64,000 nt of DNA from Thalassobius sp002708925 (GCF_049803795.1 NZ_JBNAGJ010000003.1:248001-312000), one strand, 5' to 3'; counted from the stretch's first letter, positions 32,825 through 41,349 are shown. Program-made: numbers and translations. The notes: generated by a model from the sequence alone, not told the origin.

Positions 32825-32852
32825 AGATGGGGGAATTGCTGCAATTGCACAA
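32825..32852 (-). promoter_or_regulatory. Sigma-32-like promoter of the DUF1127/CcsR operon
   Basis: Read on the minus strand: TTGTGCA (32852-32846), a 13-base spacer, then CCCCATCT (32832-32825). The -10 is an exact match to the sigma-32 consensus CCCCATNT; the -35 keeps TTG. Initiation would fall near 32818, giving a leader of about 37 nt. RpoHI/RpoHII control is known for the homologous Rhodobacter operon. Confidence 0.72.
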
Positions 32853-32873
32853 TGGTCTATGCTGCATTGCAGC
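32840..32873. promoter_or_regulatory. Palindromic TGCA-rich sites over the DUF1127 promoter
   Basis: TGCAATTGCA (32840-32849) overlaps the -35 element, and GCTGCATTGCAGC (32861-32873) lies just upstream; both are perfect dyads. They could be operators for an unknown regulator in the region divergent to mrp. Confidence 0.4.
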
Positions 32874-33036
32874 TATGCGTGAAGTGCATAAGTATTGTTG
32901 ACCTATCGTAAACATGCATTCTGGATGCAATTTCAGGCAGTTTTCGTGGGTCTTAGGGGGATCGCCCTTGCTTTGGTCTCAAAAAACGGCACCTATTAGC
33001 GCGAAATTTCCGCAAGATCCCCCCAAGGAGCCCTCT

Positions 33037-34107
33037 ATGTCCGTCACCCGCCAGCAGGTCGAGCAAGCTTTGTCCCGAATCGAATTGCCCGGAGGCGGGA
33101 CGCTGTTGTCGCGTGATGTGCTGCGTGCCTTGGTGGTGGATCAGGGGCAGGTCAGCTTTGTGATTGAGGCGCCCAGCCCGGATGCGGCCCGTCAGATAGA
33201 GCCGGCCCAGGCGGCGATCGAGGCGGCGGTAAAGGCCCTGCCGGGGGTTTCTTCGGTGCGTGTGGCGCTGACGGCGCATGGCCCGGCACAGCAAAAGCCC
33301 GCGCCCAGCCTGAAAATCGGGGGGCATCCCAAGCCTCAGGCCGGACCCACCAAGCCGGCGGGTGTGGATAAAATTCTGGTAGTCGGTTCGGGTAAGGGCG
33401 GCGTGGGCAAATCTACCGTGTCCTCAAACCTGGCGGTGGCGCTGGCGAAGGCGGGGCGCAAAGTAGGGCTGCTGGATGCCGATATATACGGGCCTTCGCA
33501 GCAGCGTATGATGGGCACCACCAAGCGCCCTGCCAGCCCCGATGGCAAAACAATCGAGCCCCTGCACGCCCATGGCGTTACTTTGATGTCCATTGGCATG
33601 ATGATGGATCCGGAGAAAGCCGTGATCTGGCGTGGCCCCATGTTGATGGGGGCGTTGCAGCAGATGCTGGGGCAGGTTCAGTGGGGGCAGCTGGACGTGC
33701 TGATCATCGACTTGCCGCCGGGCACGGGCGATATCCAGCTGACCTTGTGTCAGAAAACCCTGCTGACGGGGGCGGTGGTGGTCTCGACCCCGCAGGATGT
33801 GGCGCTGATTGATGCGCGCAAGGCAATCGACATGTTTAACACGCTGAAAACGCCGGTTCTGGGGCTGATCGAAAACATGTCGGTCTATCACTGTCCCAAA
33901 TGCGGACATGAAGAGCATATCTTTGGCCATGGCGGTGTCGCTGAGGAGGCGCGCGCATTGGGGGTGCCCTTGTTGGCCGAATTGCCGATTGATCTGGAAA
34001 CCCGGCTGGCCGGAGACGCGGGGACACCCGTTGCGGCCGGGGACGGGCTGATGGCGCAGGCCTATGCCCGCATCGCCGAGCGCCTGATCCAGGGCGGCAT
34101 GGCCTAA
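33037..34107 (+). CDS. mrp: Mrp/ApbC iron-sulfur cluster carrier ATPase
   Basis: A 356-aa P-loop ATPase. The start is ATG 33037 (MSVTRQQVEQ) with CAAGGAG nine bases upstream. An N-terminal MIP18/DUF59 domain (about 1-90) is followed by the deviant Walker A GKGGVGKSTVSSNLA and DADIYGPS. The cluster-binding CPKC is at YHCPKCGHEE. It carries and delivers Fe-S clusters to apoproteins. It is divergent from the DUF1127 operon. Confidence 0.94.
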   Translation: MSVTRQQVEQALSRIELPGGGTLLSRDVLRALVVDQGQVSFVIEAPSPDAARQIEPAQAAIEAAVKALPGVSSVRVALTAHGPAQQKPAPSLKIGGHPKPQAGPTKPAGVDKILVVGSGKGGVGKSTVSSNLAVALAKAGRKVGLLDADIYGPSQQRMMGTTKRPASPDGKTIEPLHAHGVTLMSIGMMMDPEKAVIWRGPMLMGALQQMLGQVQWGQLDVLIIDLPPGTGDIQLTLCQKTLLTGAVVVSTPQDVALIDARKAIDMFNTLKTPVLGLIENMSVYHCPKCGHEEHIFGHGGVAEEARALGVPLLAELPIDLETRLAGDAGTPVAAGDGLMAQAYARIAERLIQGGMA

Positions 34108-34115
34108 AGCCTTTC

Positions 34116-34149
34116 TGGGAAATCACGGGAACTTTGGGAATTCACGGGA
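34116..34149 (+). promoter_or_regulatory. Four GGGA direct repeats (MraZ-like), cluster 1
   Basis: TGGGA, CGGGA, TGGGA and CGGGA start at 34116, 34126, 34135 and 34145. The spacing is nearly one helical turn. MraZ is known to bind TGGGN direct repeats with 5-nt spacers. This cluster is just after the mrp stop and about 610 bp from mraZ, so its role is unclear. Confidence 0.35.
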
Positions 34150-34164
34150 CCGGGCGGTCCCGTG
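34143..34164 (+). terminator. Hairpin after mrp
   Basis: CACGGGACC, loop GGGC, GGTCCCGTG is a perfect 9-bp stem 35 bases after the mrp stop. It lacks a T run and overlaps the last GGGA repeat. Confidence 0.5.
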
Positions 34165-34293
34165 GTTGGATCGGGCTGGGCTGATGGGGCTCAAACCGAA
34201 TCACTTGGGCGCGATTTTCGCGTGATTTCAGATGAATCCCCCGGATTTTTGGGAAACTCCTTTTGGCTCAGTGCCTCTGATGCGGCGTCCTCT

Positions 34294-34318
34294 TGGAAAA
34301 TAATGGGAGAGCGCGGGA
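34294..34318 (+). promoter_or_regulatory. MraZ-like operator: 10-bp spaced TGGGA repeats, cluster 2
   Basis: TGGAA, TGGGA and CGGGA begin at 34294, 34304 and 34314, an exact 10-bp period with 5-base spacers. This is the arrangement described for MraZ operators upstream of mraZ. The first repeat is degenerate. About 440 bp separate it from mraZ, consistent with a long leader. Confidence 0.45.
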
Positions 34319-34393
34319 TTTTTTTACGGCACCTTTTCTGACACAAGATGTAGCGAGGGCTGTCTTTCAATCGTCAATTTATGCGCCTAAGCC

Positions 34394-34402
34394 TGTGGAT
34401 AA
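34394..34402 (-). promoter_or_regulatory. Perfect DnaA box
   Basis: TGTGGATAA on the plus strand is TTATCCACA on the minus strand, the strongest DnaA-binding 9-mer. It is a single copy in the dcw regulatory region, so it could couple division gene expression to replication. It may equally be chance. Confidence 0.5.
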
Positions 34403-34499
34403 CTCTGAAATGCAGTGCCTAGAACGCAGCCACTTTGCCTGGCATTATATGGTGTGCCCAGGATTTCCTGTTGATTTCCATGAATTCCCATGGCATCCC

Positions 34500-34712
34500 T
34501 AGTTCATCGAATGAGAACGGGCGCAGGGGCGCAAGACCCCGAACCAAATAATAAAAAGCAGGTTTCATACAGGCTCCGCTTTCATCGAACCAAGAGATCC
34601 GGCGCGCGGGCGAGCAGACATCCCCCCAGGTGGCGCGCGCAGCTGGACACACCCCGCATAGCGGGACGAGGGCGGCGAATTGGGCAGTGGCAGCAGCTCA
34701 ATTCGCCGTTTT
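34500..34712 (+). ncRNA. UpsM-like leader RNA of the dcw cluster
   Basis: In Rhodobacter sphaeroides the dcw cluster has a long 5' leader from which the abundant ~200-nt sRNA UpsM is made by termination before mraZ. Here a terminator-like hairpin with TTTT ends at 34712, 48 bases before mraZ. The preceding ~200 bases lack a gene but contain several hairpins (GGGG/CCCC near 34525, GCGCGC/GCGCGC, CCCGC/GCGGG near 34653). The 5' end given is only estimated from the known UpsM size; homology was not tested by alignment. Confidence 0.45.
34673..34712 (+). terminator. Leader terminator/attenuator upstream of mraZ
   Basis: CGGCGAATTG (34673-34682) pairs perfectly with CAATTCGCCG (34699-34708), followed by TTTT. 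It sits in the mraZ leader, so partial termination here would release a small RNA and limit dcw transcription. Confidence 0.7.
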
Positions 34713-34760
34713 CCGTAAATAGGCCCAGCAACGGGCAGGGACAGGTAAAGGAGCGCCGCA

Positions 34761-35264
34761 TTGGCCGGCATGTTCATAGGCGAACACACCTTCAAGGTGG
34801 ACGGAAAGGGACGCGTGTCGATCCCTTCCGATTTTCGTCATGAATTGTCCGAAGGCGACCCGCTGGCCGCAACCTCTGGCCGTCCCCGCATGGTGATCGT
34901 GTATGGTCACGCCTCGCAAAAACAACTGATTGTCTACACGTTTGACGGATTCAAGGCCCTGGCCGAGGAAATCCGCGCGCTTCCCCGCGGCTCGAAGCGC
35001 CGCAAGATCATGGAGCGGATGATCCTGAATCTGGCCCGCACCACCGAGCTGGACAGCGATGGCCGGTTCGTTCTGCCGCAGATGTTGCGCGATAAGATCG
35101 CGCTGGACGGCACCGCCTATTTCGCCGGCATGGGCGAAACCTTCGAAATCTGGAAACCCGAAACCTTCGACGAGGAAAACGCGCAATTCGCCGAGGACTG
35201 GATCGAGGAAATGGGCCCCGGCGCGGATCCGCTGGCCCTGCTGGACGCGTTGGAGGATGAGTGA
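34761..35264 (+). CDS. mraZ: Division/cell-wall cluster regulator MraZ
   Basis: A 167-aa MraZ with two AbrB-like halves, each with a DxxxR motif (VDGKGR and LDSDGR). TTG at 34761 is chosen because AAAGGAG lies seven bases before it; ATG 34770 would be 16 bases away. MraZ binds repeats upstream of its own operon and represses or tunes the dcw cluster. The C-terminus is acidic. Its stop overlaps the rsmH start. Confidence 0.93.
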   Translation: MAGMFIGEHTFKVDGKGRVSIPSDFRHELSEGDPLAATSGRPRMVIVYGHASQKQLIVYTFDGFKALAEEIRALPRGSKRRKIMERMILNLARTTELDSDGRFVLPQMLRDKIALDGTAYFAGMGETFEIWKPETFDEENAQFAEDWIEEMGPGADPLALLDALEDE

Positions 35265-36241
35265 TGTCGGACGCTGACAATCCTCATATTCCTGTTCTTC
35301 TGCGGCCGCTTCTGAAAGCGGTCGCGCCTGTCTCGGGGGTATGGTTGGACGGCACGTTCGGCGCGGGCGGCTATACGCGCGGGCTGCTGGCTGCTGGTGC
35401 GGACAAGGTGATCGGCGTGGATCGTGACCCATTGGCGTTTGAAATGGCCGCGCCCTGGATCGGCGAATATGGCGACCGGCTGGAACTGGTGCAGGGCGTG
35501 TTTTCCAAGCTGGACGAATATGCCAGCGATCTGGACGGGGTGGTGCTGGATCTGGGCGTCAGCTCGATGCAGCTGGACCTGGCCGAGCGTGGGTTTTCCT
35601 TCATGAAAGACGGCCCGCTGGACATGCGGATGAGCCAGTCCGGCCCCACGGCCGCTGACATCGTGAACACCGCCTCGGAAACCGAGCTGGCCGACATCCT
35701 GTTCACCTTTGGCGAGGAGCGCGCCAGTCGCCGCATCGCCCGCGCCATCGTGCAGGATCGCGATGCGCAGCCCTTTACCACAACGCTGCAACTGGCCGGT
35801 CTGATCGAACGCCTGCTGCCGCGTAAAAAGCCCGGCCAGTCGCACCCCGCGACTCGCAGTTTTCAGGCGCTCCGCATCGCGGTGAATGCCGAATATGACG
35901 AGCTGATCGGAGGGCTGGAGGCCGCCGAACGCGCGCTCAAACCCGGCGGAAAACTGGCCGTTGTGACGTTCCATTCGATCGAGGACCGCATGGTCAAACG
36001 CTTCTTTCAGGGGCGGGCGGGCAGCGCGGGCGGAAACCGCTATGCGCCCGAGGTGCAGGCCGAACCCGCGCAGTTTGAACAGGTGACGCGCAAGGCCATC
36101 GGCCCGGACGATCAGGAATTGGCCGAGAACCCGCGTTCGCGCAGCGCCAAGCTGCGGGTGGGCATTCGCACCGATGCTCGGGCCGGGGTGACGGACCGCA
36201 AAAAACTGGGGATGCCGATGCTGAGGAAAGGAAAAAGGTAA
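35264..36241 (+). CDS. rsmH: 16S rRNA (cytosine1402-N4)-methyltransferase RsmH
   Basis: A 325-aa methyltransferase (formerly MraW). HIPVLLRPLL opens the protein, GTFGAGGYTRGLL is the SAM motif, and DGVVLDLGVSSMQLDLAERGFSF is diagnostic. It uses the ATG at 35264 overlapping the mraZ TGA, with GGAGG upstream. It methylates N4 of C1402 in the ribosomal P site. The ftsL ATG overlaps its TAA by one base. Confidence 0.96.
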   Translation: MSDADNPHIPVLLRPLLKAVAPVSGVWLDGTFGAGGYTRGLLAAGADKVIGVDRDPLAFEMAAPWIGEYGDRLELVQGVFSKLDEYASDLDGVVLDLGVSSMQLDLAERGFSFMKDGPLDMRMSQSGPTAADIVNTASETELADILFTFGEERASRRIARAIVQDRDAQPFTTTLQLAGLIERLLPRKKPGQSHPATRSFQALRIAVNAEYDELIGGLEAAERALKPGGKLAVVTFHSIEDRMVKRFFQGRAGSAGGNRYAPEVQAEPAQFEQVTRKAIGPDDQELAENPRSRSAKLRVGIRTDARAGVTDRKKLGMPMLRKGKR

Positions 36242-36588
36242 TGCGCAGCGTACTTTATGTCCTGACCGCGATGGCGGTGATTGGTCTGGCCTTCTGGGCG
36301 TATCGGGAAAATTATCAGACGCAGGCCGCCCTGGATCGGGCGGAAAAGCTGCACAGTCAGATCGCCGCCGCGCGGGCGCGTCTGGGGATGCTGCGCGCTG
36401 AATGGGCCTATCTGAACCGGCCCGAGCGTTTGCGCGAACTGGCCGTGCTGAACTATGAAAAGCTAGAGCTGATGACCTTTGCCCCCGAACAGTTCGGGCG
36501 CGTGGATCAGGTGGCCTATCCGGCAGATACCACGCTGGATTCTCTGCCCGACGCGGTCGAGATTTCCTCGGTTCGGGGGACGCAATGA
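36241..36588 (+). CDS. ftsL: Cell division protein FtsL
   Basis: A 115-aa bitopic protein. One TM segment (about residues 4-20) precedes a coiled coil (ALDRAEKLHSQIAAARARLGMLRAEWAYLNRPERLRELAV). FtsL with FtsB and FtsQ forms the divisome core that activates FtsWI. Identity is supported by position between rsmH and ftsI. The stop overlaps ftsI by four bases. Confidence 0.9.
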   Translation: MRSVLYVLTAMAVIGLAFWAYRENYQTQAALDRAEKLHSQIAAARARLGMLRAEWAYLNRPERLRELAVLNYEKLELMTFAPEQFGRVDQVAYPADTTLDSLPDAVEISSVRGTQ

Positions 36589-38369
36589 TCCGCACGCCGC
36601 TCCGTCCTCTGGCCCGCATTCTTGAGGCCCGCACCAAGGGTGAAAACCCCGACGCGATCGAACGAGAGAACATCCGCCTGCGCCACGAGGCGATGCGTGA
36701 TCGCGCCCGCCTGCGCGCCGAAAGCCGGCTGATGCTGCTGGCGCTGACTTTTGTCTGTGCTTACGGCGTGATCGGGTTCCGCATGGGGCACCTGGCCGCC
36801 AGCGAACCGTCCGAGCCGCGCGCCGTGGCCGCCGGGGCGCAGATCCGGGCGCAGCGGGCCGATATTGTGGACCGTCAGGGCCGCATTCTGGCGACGAATA
36901 TCGAAACGCACTCGCTCTATGCCGATCTCAAACACATGCTGGAGCCCGAACGCGCCGCGCGCGAGCTGGCCTCGATTTTCCCCGAAATGGACGAGGCCCG
37001 GCTGGTCAAGGATTTCACCGGCAAGCGCAAATTCATCTGGCTGCGCAAGAAGCTGAGCCCAGAACAGAAGCAGGCCGTGCACGATATTGGCGAGCCGGGG
37101 CTGCTGTTTGGCCCGCGTGAGATGCGGCTTTATCCGAATGGCAAACTGGCCGCGCATGTTCTGGGCGGCGCCAGTTTCGGCCTGGAGGATGTGAACGCCG
37201 CCGAGGTAATCGGTGTCGCCGGTGTCGAACGTAAATTCGAAAAAGAGCTGCGCGATCCGGCCCGTGCGGACACGCCGTTGCAGCTGTCTTTGGACCTGGC
37301 GGTTCAGGACGCGGCCGAGCGTGTTCTGGCCGGCGGCATGGCGCTGATGAATGCCAAGGGCGCGGCCGCCGTGCTGATGGATGTGCACACGGGCGAGGTG
37401 ATCTCGCTGGTGTCGCTGCCCGATTTCGACCCCAACGATCGCCCGCGTCCGCCCACCAAAGGGCACGCGGCGGATAGCGCTTTGTTCAATCGTGCCGTGC
37501 AAGGTGTGTACGAGCTGGGCTCAACCTTCAAGATTTTCGCGGCGGCTCAGGGGATGGAGCTGGGCCTGATCAATCCCACCACCGAGATCGACACGCGCGG
37601 CCCCCTGCGCTGGGGCAAACATCGCATTCGCGACTTCCACAATTACGGCTCGAAATTGACCGTGACCAAGGTGATCGTAAAATCCTCGAATATCGGGACG
37701 GCCCGGATTGCGCAGATGATTGGCATTGCACGGCAGAAGAAGTTCCTTGAAAATCTTGGGTTTTTCGAGCCTACCCCCTTGGAGATCGTAGAGGCCAATA
37801 CCGGCAAACCCCTGTTGCCGCCCAGCTGGTCCGAACTGTCAACCATGACCATTTCCTATGGCCACGGCCTGTCGGCCACACCGTTGCATCTGGCGGCGGG
37901 CTATGCGGCGATTGCCAATGGCGGAACCCGCGTGAAGCCCACGATCCTGAAGCGCAACCAGCCGCAGCGGGGGGCGCGTGTGATGTCGGCTCAGGCGGCG
38001 GCGGCCTCTCGCGTGATGCTACGCAAGGTTGTTACCGAGGGCACCGCCAGCTTTGGCGAGGTCGCAGGGTACGAAGTGGGCGGCAAGACCGGCACGGCGG
38101 ATAAGCCCAAGGAAAACGGCGGCGGCTATTATGATGACAAGGTGATCGCCACCTTTGCCTCGATGTTCCCGGCCAGCGATCCGAAATACGTGCTGGTGGT
38201 CACGCTGGACGAGCCGGTGGAAACCACGGGTGCCAAACCGCGCCGTACCGCAGGCTGGACGGCGGTGCCCGTCGCGGCCGAGATGATCCGGCGGATCGCG
38301 CCCTTGCTGGGGTTGCGGCCCGCGATTGAACATGGGGCGGCGGCTGATATAACGCTGACGTCGAACTAA
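36585..38369 (+). CDS. ftsI: Peptidoglycan transpeptidase FtsI (PBP3)
   Basis: A 594-aa class B penicillin-binding protein. There is a TM anchor at about 45-65. The catalytic SxxK is in ELGSTFKIF, SxN in KSSNIGTARIA, and KTG in GGKTGTADKP. The N-terminal pedestal has RADIVDRQGRILATNI. It crosslinks septal peptidoglycan with FtsW. The start overlaps the ftsL stop (ATGA). Confidence 0.96.
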   Translation: MIRTPLRPLARILEARTKGENPDAIERENIRLRHEAMRDRARLRAESRLMLLALTFVCAYGVIGFRMGHLAASEPSEPRAVAAGAQIRAQRADIVDRQGRILATNIETHSLYADLKHMLEPERAARELASIFPEMDEARLVKDFTGKRKFIWLRKKLSPEQKQAVHDIGEPGLLFGPREMRLYPNGKLAAHVLGGASFGLEDVNAAEVIGVAGVERKFEKELRDPARADTPLQLSLDLAVQDAAERVLAGGMALMNAKGAAAVLMDVHTGEVISLVSLPDFDPNDRPRPPTKGHAADSALFNRAVQGVYELGSTFKIFAAAQGMELGLINPTTEIDTRGPLRWGKHRIRDFHNYGSKLTVTKVIVKSSNIGTARIAQMIGIARQKKFLENLGFFEPTPLEIVEANTGKPLLPPSWSELSTMTISYGHGLSATPLHLAAGYAAIANGGTRVKPTILKRNQPQRGARVMSAQAAAASRVMLRKVVTEGTASFGEVAGYEVGGKTGTADKPKENGGGYYDDKVIATFASMFPASDPKYVLVVTLDEPVETTGAKPRRTAGWTAVPVAAEMIRRIAPLLGLRPAIEHGAAADITLTSN

Positions 38370-38386
38370 GCCAGAAGAGGCGCAAG

Positions 38387-39871
38387 ATGTCAGGGCAGAT
38401 CAAATCGCTTTCGGAACTGGGCCTGACAGCTTTGGGGGGGCGCGAGGCCAGGATCACCGGGCTGGCCGTGGACAGCCGCGAGCTGCGCGAGGGTTTCCTG
38501 TTCGCGGCGCTGCCCGGAACCAAGGTCCACGGGGCCAGTTTCATCCCCACCGCCATCGCCCAGAAGGCCGCGGCCATTCTGACGGACGCCGCGGGCGCGC
38601 AGATCGCAGCGGCCGCGTTAGAGGGCGCAGATGTGGCTCTTGTCCTGGCCGAGGATCCGCGTCAGACCTTGGCCTATACGGCGGCATTGTGGTTCGGCGC
38701 GCAGCCACCGGTGATGACGGCGGTGACGGGCACGAATGGCAAGACCTCGGTCGCGACGTTCACGCGGATGATCTGGTCTGAGCTGGGCTATGACGCGGTG
38801 AATCTGGGCACGACGGGGGTAGAGGGGGCCTATCAGGCGCCTTTGCAGCACACCACGCCCGAACCGATCACCCTGCACCGGGTTCTGTCCGATTGCGCCT
38901 TTGCCGGGGTCACCCACGCCGCGATGGAGGCCTCCAGCCACGGGCTGTCGCAGCGCCGGCTGGACGGGGTGCATCTGAAGGCGGCGGGCTTTACCAATTT
39001 CACCCAGGATCACCTGGATTATCACGCGACATTTGACGACTATTTCAACGCCAAGGCCGGCCTGTTCGATCGTGTCCTGTCCGAGGGCGGCGTTGCCGTG
39101 ATCAACATCGACGATCCGCGCGGGGCCGATATGGCGCGGATCGCGGCCTCGCGCGGGCAGGCGGTGATCTCGGTCGGGCAGGGGGCGCAGGCCCGTCTGC
39201 GCCTGCTGGGTCAGCGTTATGAGGCCACCGGACAGCTGATCCGCTTTTCCTATGAGGATGAGATCTACCTGATGAACCTGTCCCTGATCGGCGGGTTCCA
39301 GGCGGAAAACGTGTTGCTGGCCGCCGGGCTGGCCATTGGCTGCGGCGAGGAACCGGCGCAGGTGTTCGAAACGCTGCCCTTGCTGAAAACGGTGCGCGGG
39401 CGGATGCAGCTGGCGGCGACGCGGGCGAACGGGGCCTCGGTTTTCGTGGATTACGCCCATACGCCCGATGCGGTGGCCACGGCGCTGCGCGCGATGCGTC
39501 CGCATGTGATGGGGCGGCTGATTGCCATCATCGGCGCGGGCGGGGACCGGGATACGACAAAGCGGCCTCTGATGGGGCAGGCGGCGGCGGAGAATGCCGA
39601 TCTGGTGATCGTGACCGACGATAACCCCCGCTCTGAAGATCCCGCTGCGATCCGTCAGGCGGTCTTGATGGGCTGCCCCGGAGCCCAAGAGGTGGGCGAC
39701 CGCGCCGAGGCCATCCTGCGCGGGGTGGATGCTTTGGGGCCGGGCGATGCCCTGCTGATTGCCGGTAAGGGCCATGAACGGGGGCAGATCGTGGGCGAAG
39801 ATGTGCTGCCTTTTGACGATGTGGAACAGGCCAGCATGGCCGTGATGGCGCTGGACGGGGGATTGGCATGA
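38387..39871 (+). CDS. murE: UDP-MurNAc-tripeptide synthetase MurE (meso-DAP)
   Basis: A 494-aa Mur ligase. The ATP loop is TGTNGKTSVATF. The DNPR motif in VTDDNPRSEDP indicates meso-diaminopimelate as the added residue. TTPEPITLHR and the ASSHGLSQ segment are typical. It adds DAP to UDP-MurNAc-L-Ala-D-Glu in the cytosol. The stop overlaps murF by four bases. Confidence 0.96.
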   Translation: MSGQIKSLSELGLTALGGREARITGLAVDSRELREGFLFAALPGTKVHGASFIPTAIAQKAAAILTDAAGAQIAAAALEGADVALVLAEDPRQTLAYTAALWFGAQPPVMTAVTGTNGKTSVATFTRMIWSELGYDAVNLGTTGVEGAYQAPLQHTTPEPITLHRVLSDCAFAGVTHAAMEASSHGLSQRRLDGVHLKAAGFTNFTQDHLDYHATFDDYFNAKAGLFDRVLSEGGVAVINIDDPRGADMARIAASRGQAVISVGQGAQARLRLLGQRYEATGQLIRFSYEDEIYLMNLSLIGGFQAENVLLAAGLAIGCGEEPAQVFETLPLLKTVRGRMQLAATRANGASVFVDYAHTPDAVATALRAMRPHVMGRLIAIIGAGGDRDTTKRPLMGQAAAENADLVIVTDDNPRSEDPAAIRQAVLMGCPGAQEVGDRAEAILRGVDALGPGDALLIAGKGHERGQIVGEDVLPFDDVEQASMAVMALDGGLA

Positions 39872-41301
39872 GCCTGTGGACTGCTGCCGAGGCCGCCGCC
39901 GCAACCGGCGGGCGCGCTGTTGGGGATTGGGCTGTCGGGGGGGTCTCGATCGACACCCGGACGCTGCAACCGGGCGATCTGTTCGTCGCGCTGAAGGCCG
40001 CCCGCGATGGCCATGATTTCGTTGCACAAGCGCTGGAGAAAGGCGCCGGGGCGGCTCTGGCCAGCCGGGTGCCTGAAGGCGTGGCCGCAGATGCGCCCTT
40101 GCTGATCGTGCGCGACGTGCTGACCGGGCTGGAGGATCTGGCCCGCGCCGCCCGTCTGCGCACTAAGGCGCGGGTGGTGGCGGTGACCGGCTCGGTTGGC
40201 AAAACCTCGACCAAGGAAATGCTGCGCACGGTGCTGGCGGGGCAGGGGAAGACCCACGCCGCCGAGGCCAGCTATAACAATCACTGGGGCGTGCCGCTGA
40301 CGCTGGCGCGGATGCCGGCGGACACGGATTATGCGGTGATCGAGATCGGCATGAGCAACCCCGGAGAGATCGCCCCCCTGGCCCGTCTGGCGCGCCCGCA
40401 TGTGGCGATGATCACCACCGTTGCCGCCGCCCATCTGGAGGCATTCGAGAACCTGGACGGCATCGCCCATGAAAAGGCCAGTATCTTTGAGGGGCTGGAA
40501 CCCGGCGGCGTGGCTGTGGTCAATGGCGATCTGCCCACCAGTGCCATTTTGGAAAACACCGCCCGTCAGCACGGGGCCCGGCTGATCACCTTTGGCCAGG
40601 CGCGGCGGAACCATCACCGGCTGACGGATGTCAAACTGGTGGACGATGTGACCGTGGCGCAGGGCCGCGCCTGGCGCCGGCCGGTGCTGTTCAAGGTGAT
40701 GGCCGCCGGGCGGCACTTTGCGGTGAATGCGATGGGGGTGATGGCTGTCGCTCAGGCGCTGGGGATGGACACGACCATGGCGGCCAGCGACATCGCGCAA
40801 TGGCTGCCCCCCGCAGGGCGCGGTTTTCGTGAACGCATCCAGCTGGACAAGGTGATCGAGGAACAGGCGATCGAGCTGATCGACGACGCGTTCAACGCCA
40901 ATCCCACCTCTCTGGCCGCCGCGCTGGAGGTGCTGGCCGCCGCCCATCCGGTGGATGGGGTGGGCCGCGTGGCGCGGGGGCGGCGGGTGGCCATTCTGGG
41001 CGATATGCTGGAACTGGGCCCCGATGAGATGGACCTGCACGAGGCCATCGCCGATCTGCCCTATCTGGGCGCGATTGACATTATCCATTGTGTCGGCCCG
41101 CGGATGAATAAGCTCTGGGCGAAACTGCCCATGTCCAAACGCGGCGACTGGACCGAAGAGGCCGGCCCGATGGCCAAACGCGCTCATCGGCTGATTGATG
41201 CCGGTGACGTGGTGCTGGTGAAGGGGTCAAAGGGCAGCAAAGTGTCCCTTGTTGTTGACGCCATCAAGAAACTGCGCCAAGGGACCCCCCAACCTGAATA
41301 A
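39868..41301 (+). CDS. murF: UDP-MurNAc-pentapeptide synthetase MurF
   Basis: A 477-aa Mur ligase with ATP loop TGSVGKTSTKEML and the signature AEASYNNHWGVPLTL. IDDAFNANPTSLAAAL is the central-domain motif. It attaches D-Ala-D-Ala made by Ddl (encoded 10 kb downstream). ATGA overlap with murE implies coupling. Confidence 0.95.
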   Translation: MSLWTAAEAAAATGGRAVGDWAVGGVSIDTRTLQPGDLFVALKAARDGHDFVAQALEKGAGAALASRVPEGVAADAPLLIVRDVLTGLEDLARAARLRTKARVVAVTGSVGKTSTKEMLRTVLAGQGKTHAAEASYNNHWGVPLTLARMPADTDYAVIEIGMSNPGEIAPLARLARPHVAMITTVAAAHLEAFENLDGIAHEKASIFEGLEPGGVAVVNGDLPTSAILENTARQHGARLITFGQARRNHHRLTDVKLVDDVTVAQGRAWRRPVLFKVMAAGRHFAVNAMGVMAVAQALGMDTTMAASDIAQWLPPAGRGFRERIQLDKVIEEQAIELIDDAFNANPTSLAAALEVLAAAHPVDGVGRVARGRRVAILGDMLELGPDEMDLHEAIADLPYLGAIDIIHCVGPRMNKLWAKLPMSKRGDWTEEAGPMAKRAHRLIDAGDVVLVKGSKGSKVSLVVDAIKKLRQGTPQPE

Positions 41302-41349
41302 AGCAAGGGCCGAAGGCGATCTCGGCGCCGGACTGGAAGGACTGAATAC

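Larger units (their letters stand above)
34165..34500. other. Upstream region of the dcw cluster, no gene seen
   Basis: About 335 bases of lower GC content with no convincing ORF. It holds a second GGGA repeat cluster (34294-34318) and a DnaA box (34394-34402). AT-rich stretches such as TTATAT near 34445 could be part of a promoter. I could not assign a -35/-10 pair with confidence. Confidence 0.5.

Noticed and set aside
34419..34843. Small ORFs in the mraZ leader
   Set aside because: No ribosome sites or recognisable families; the region fits an untranslated leader with hairpins.
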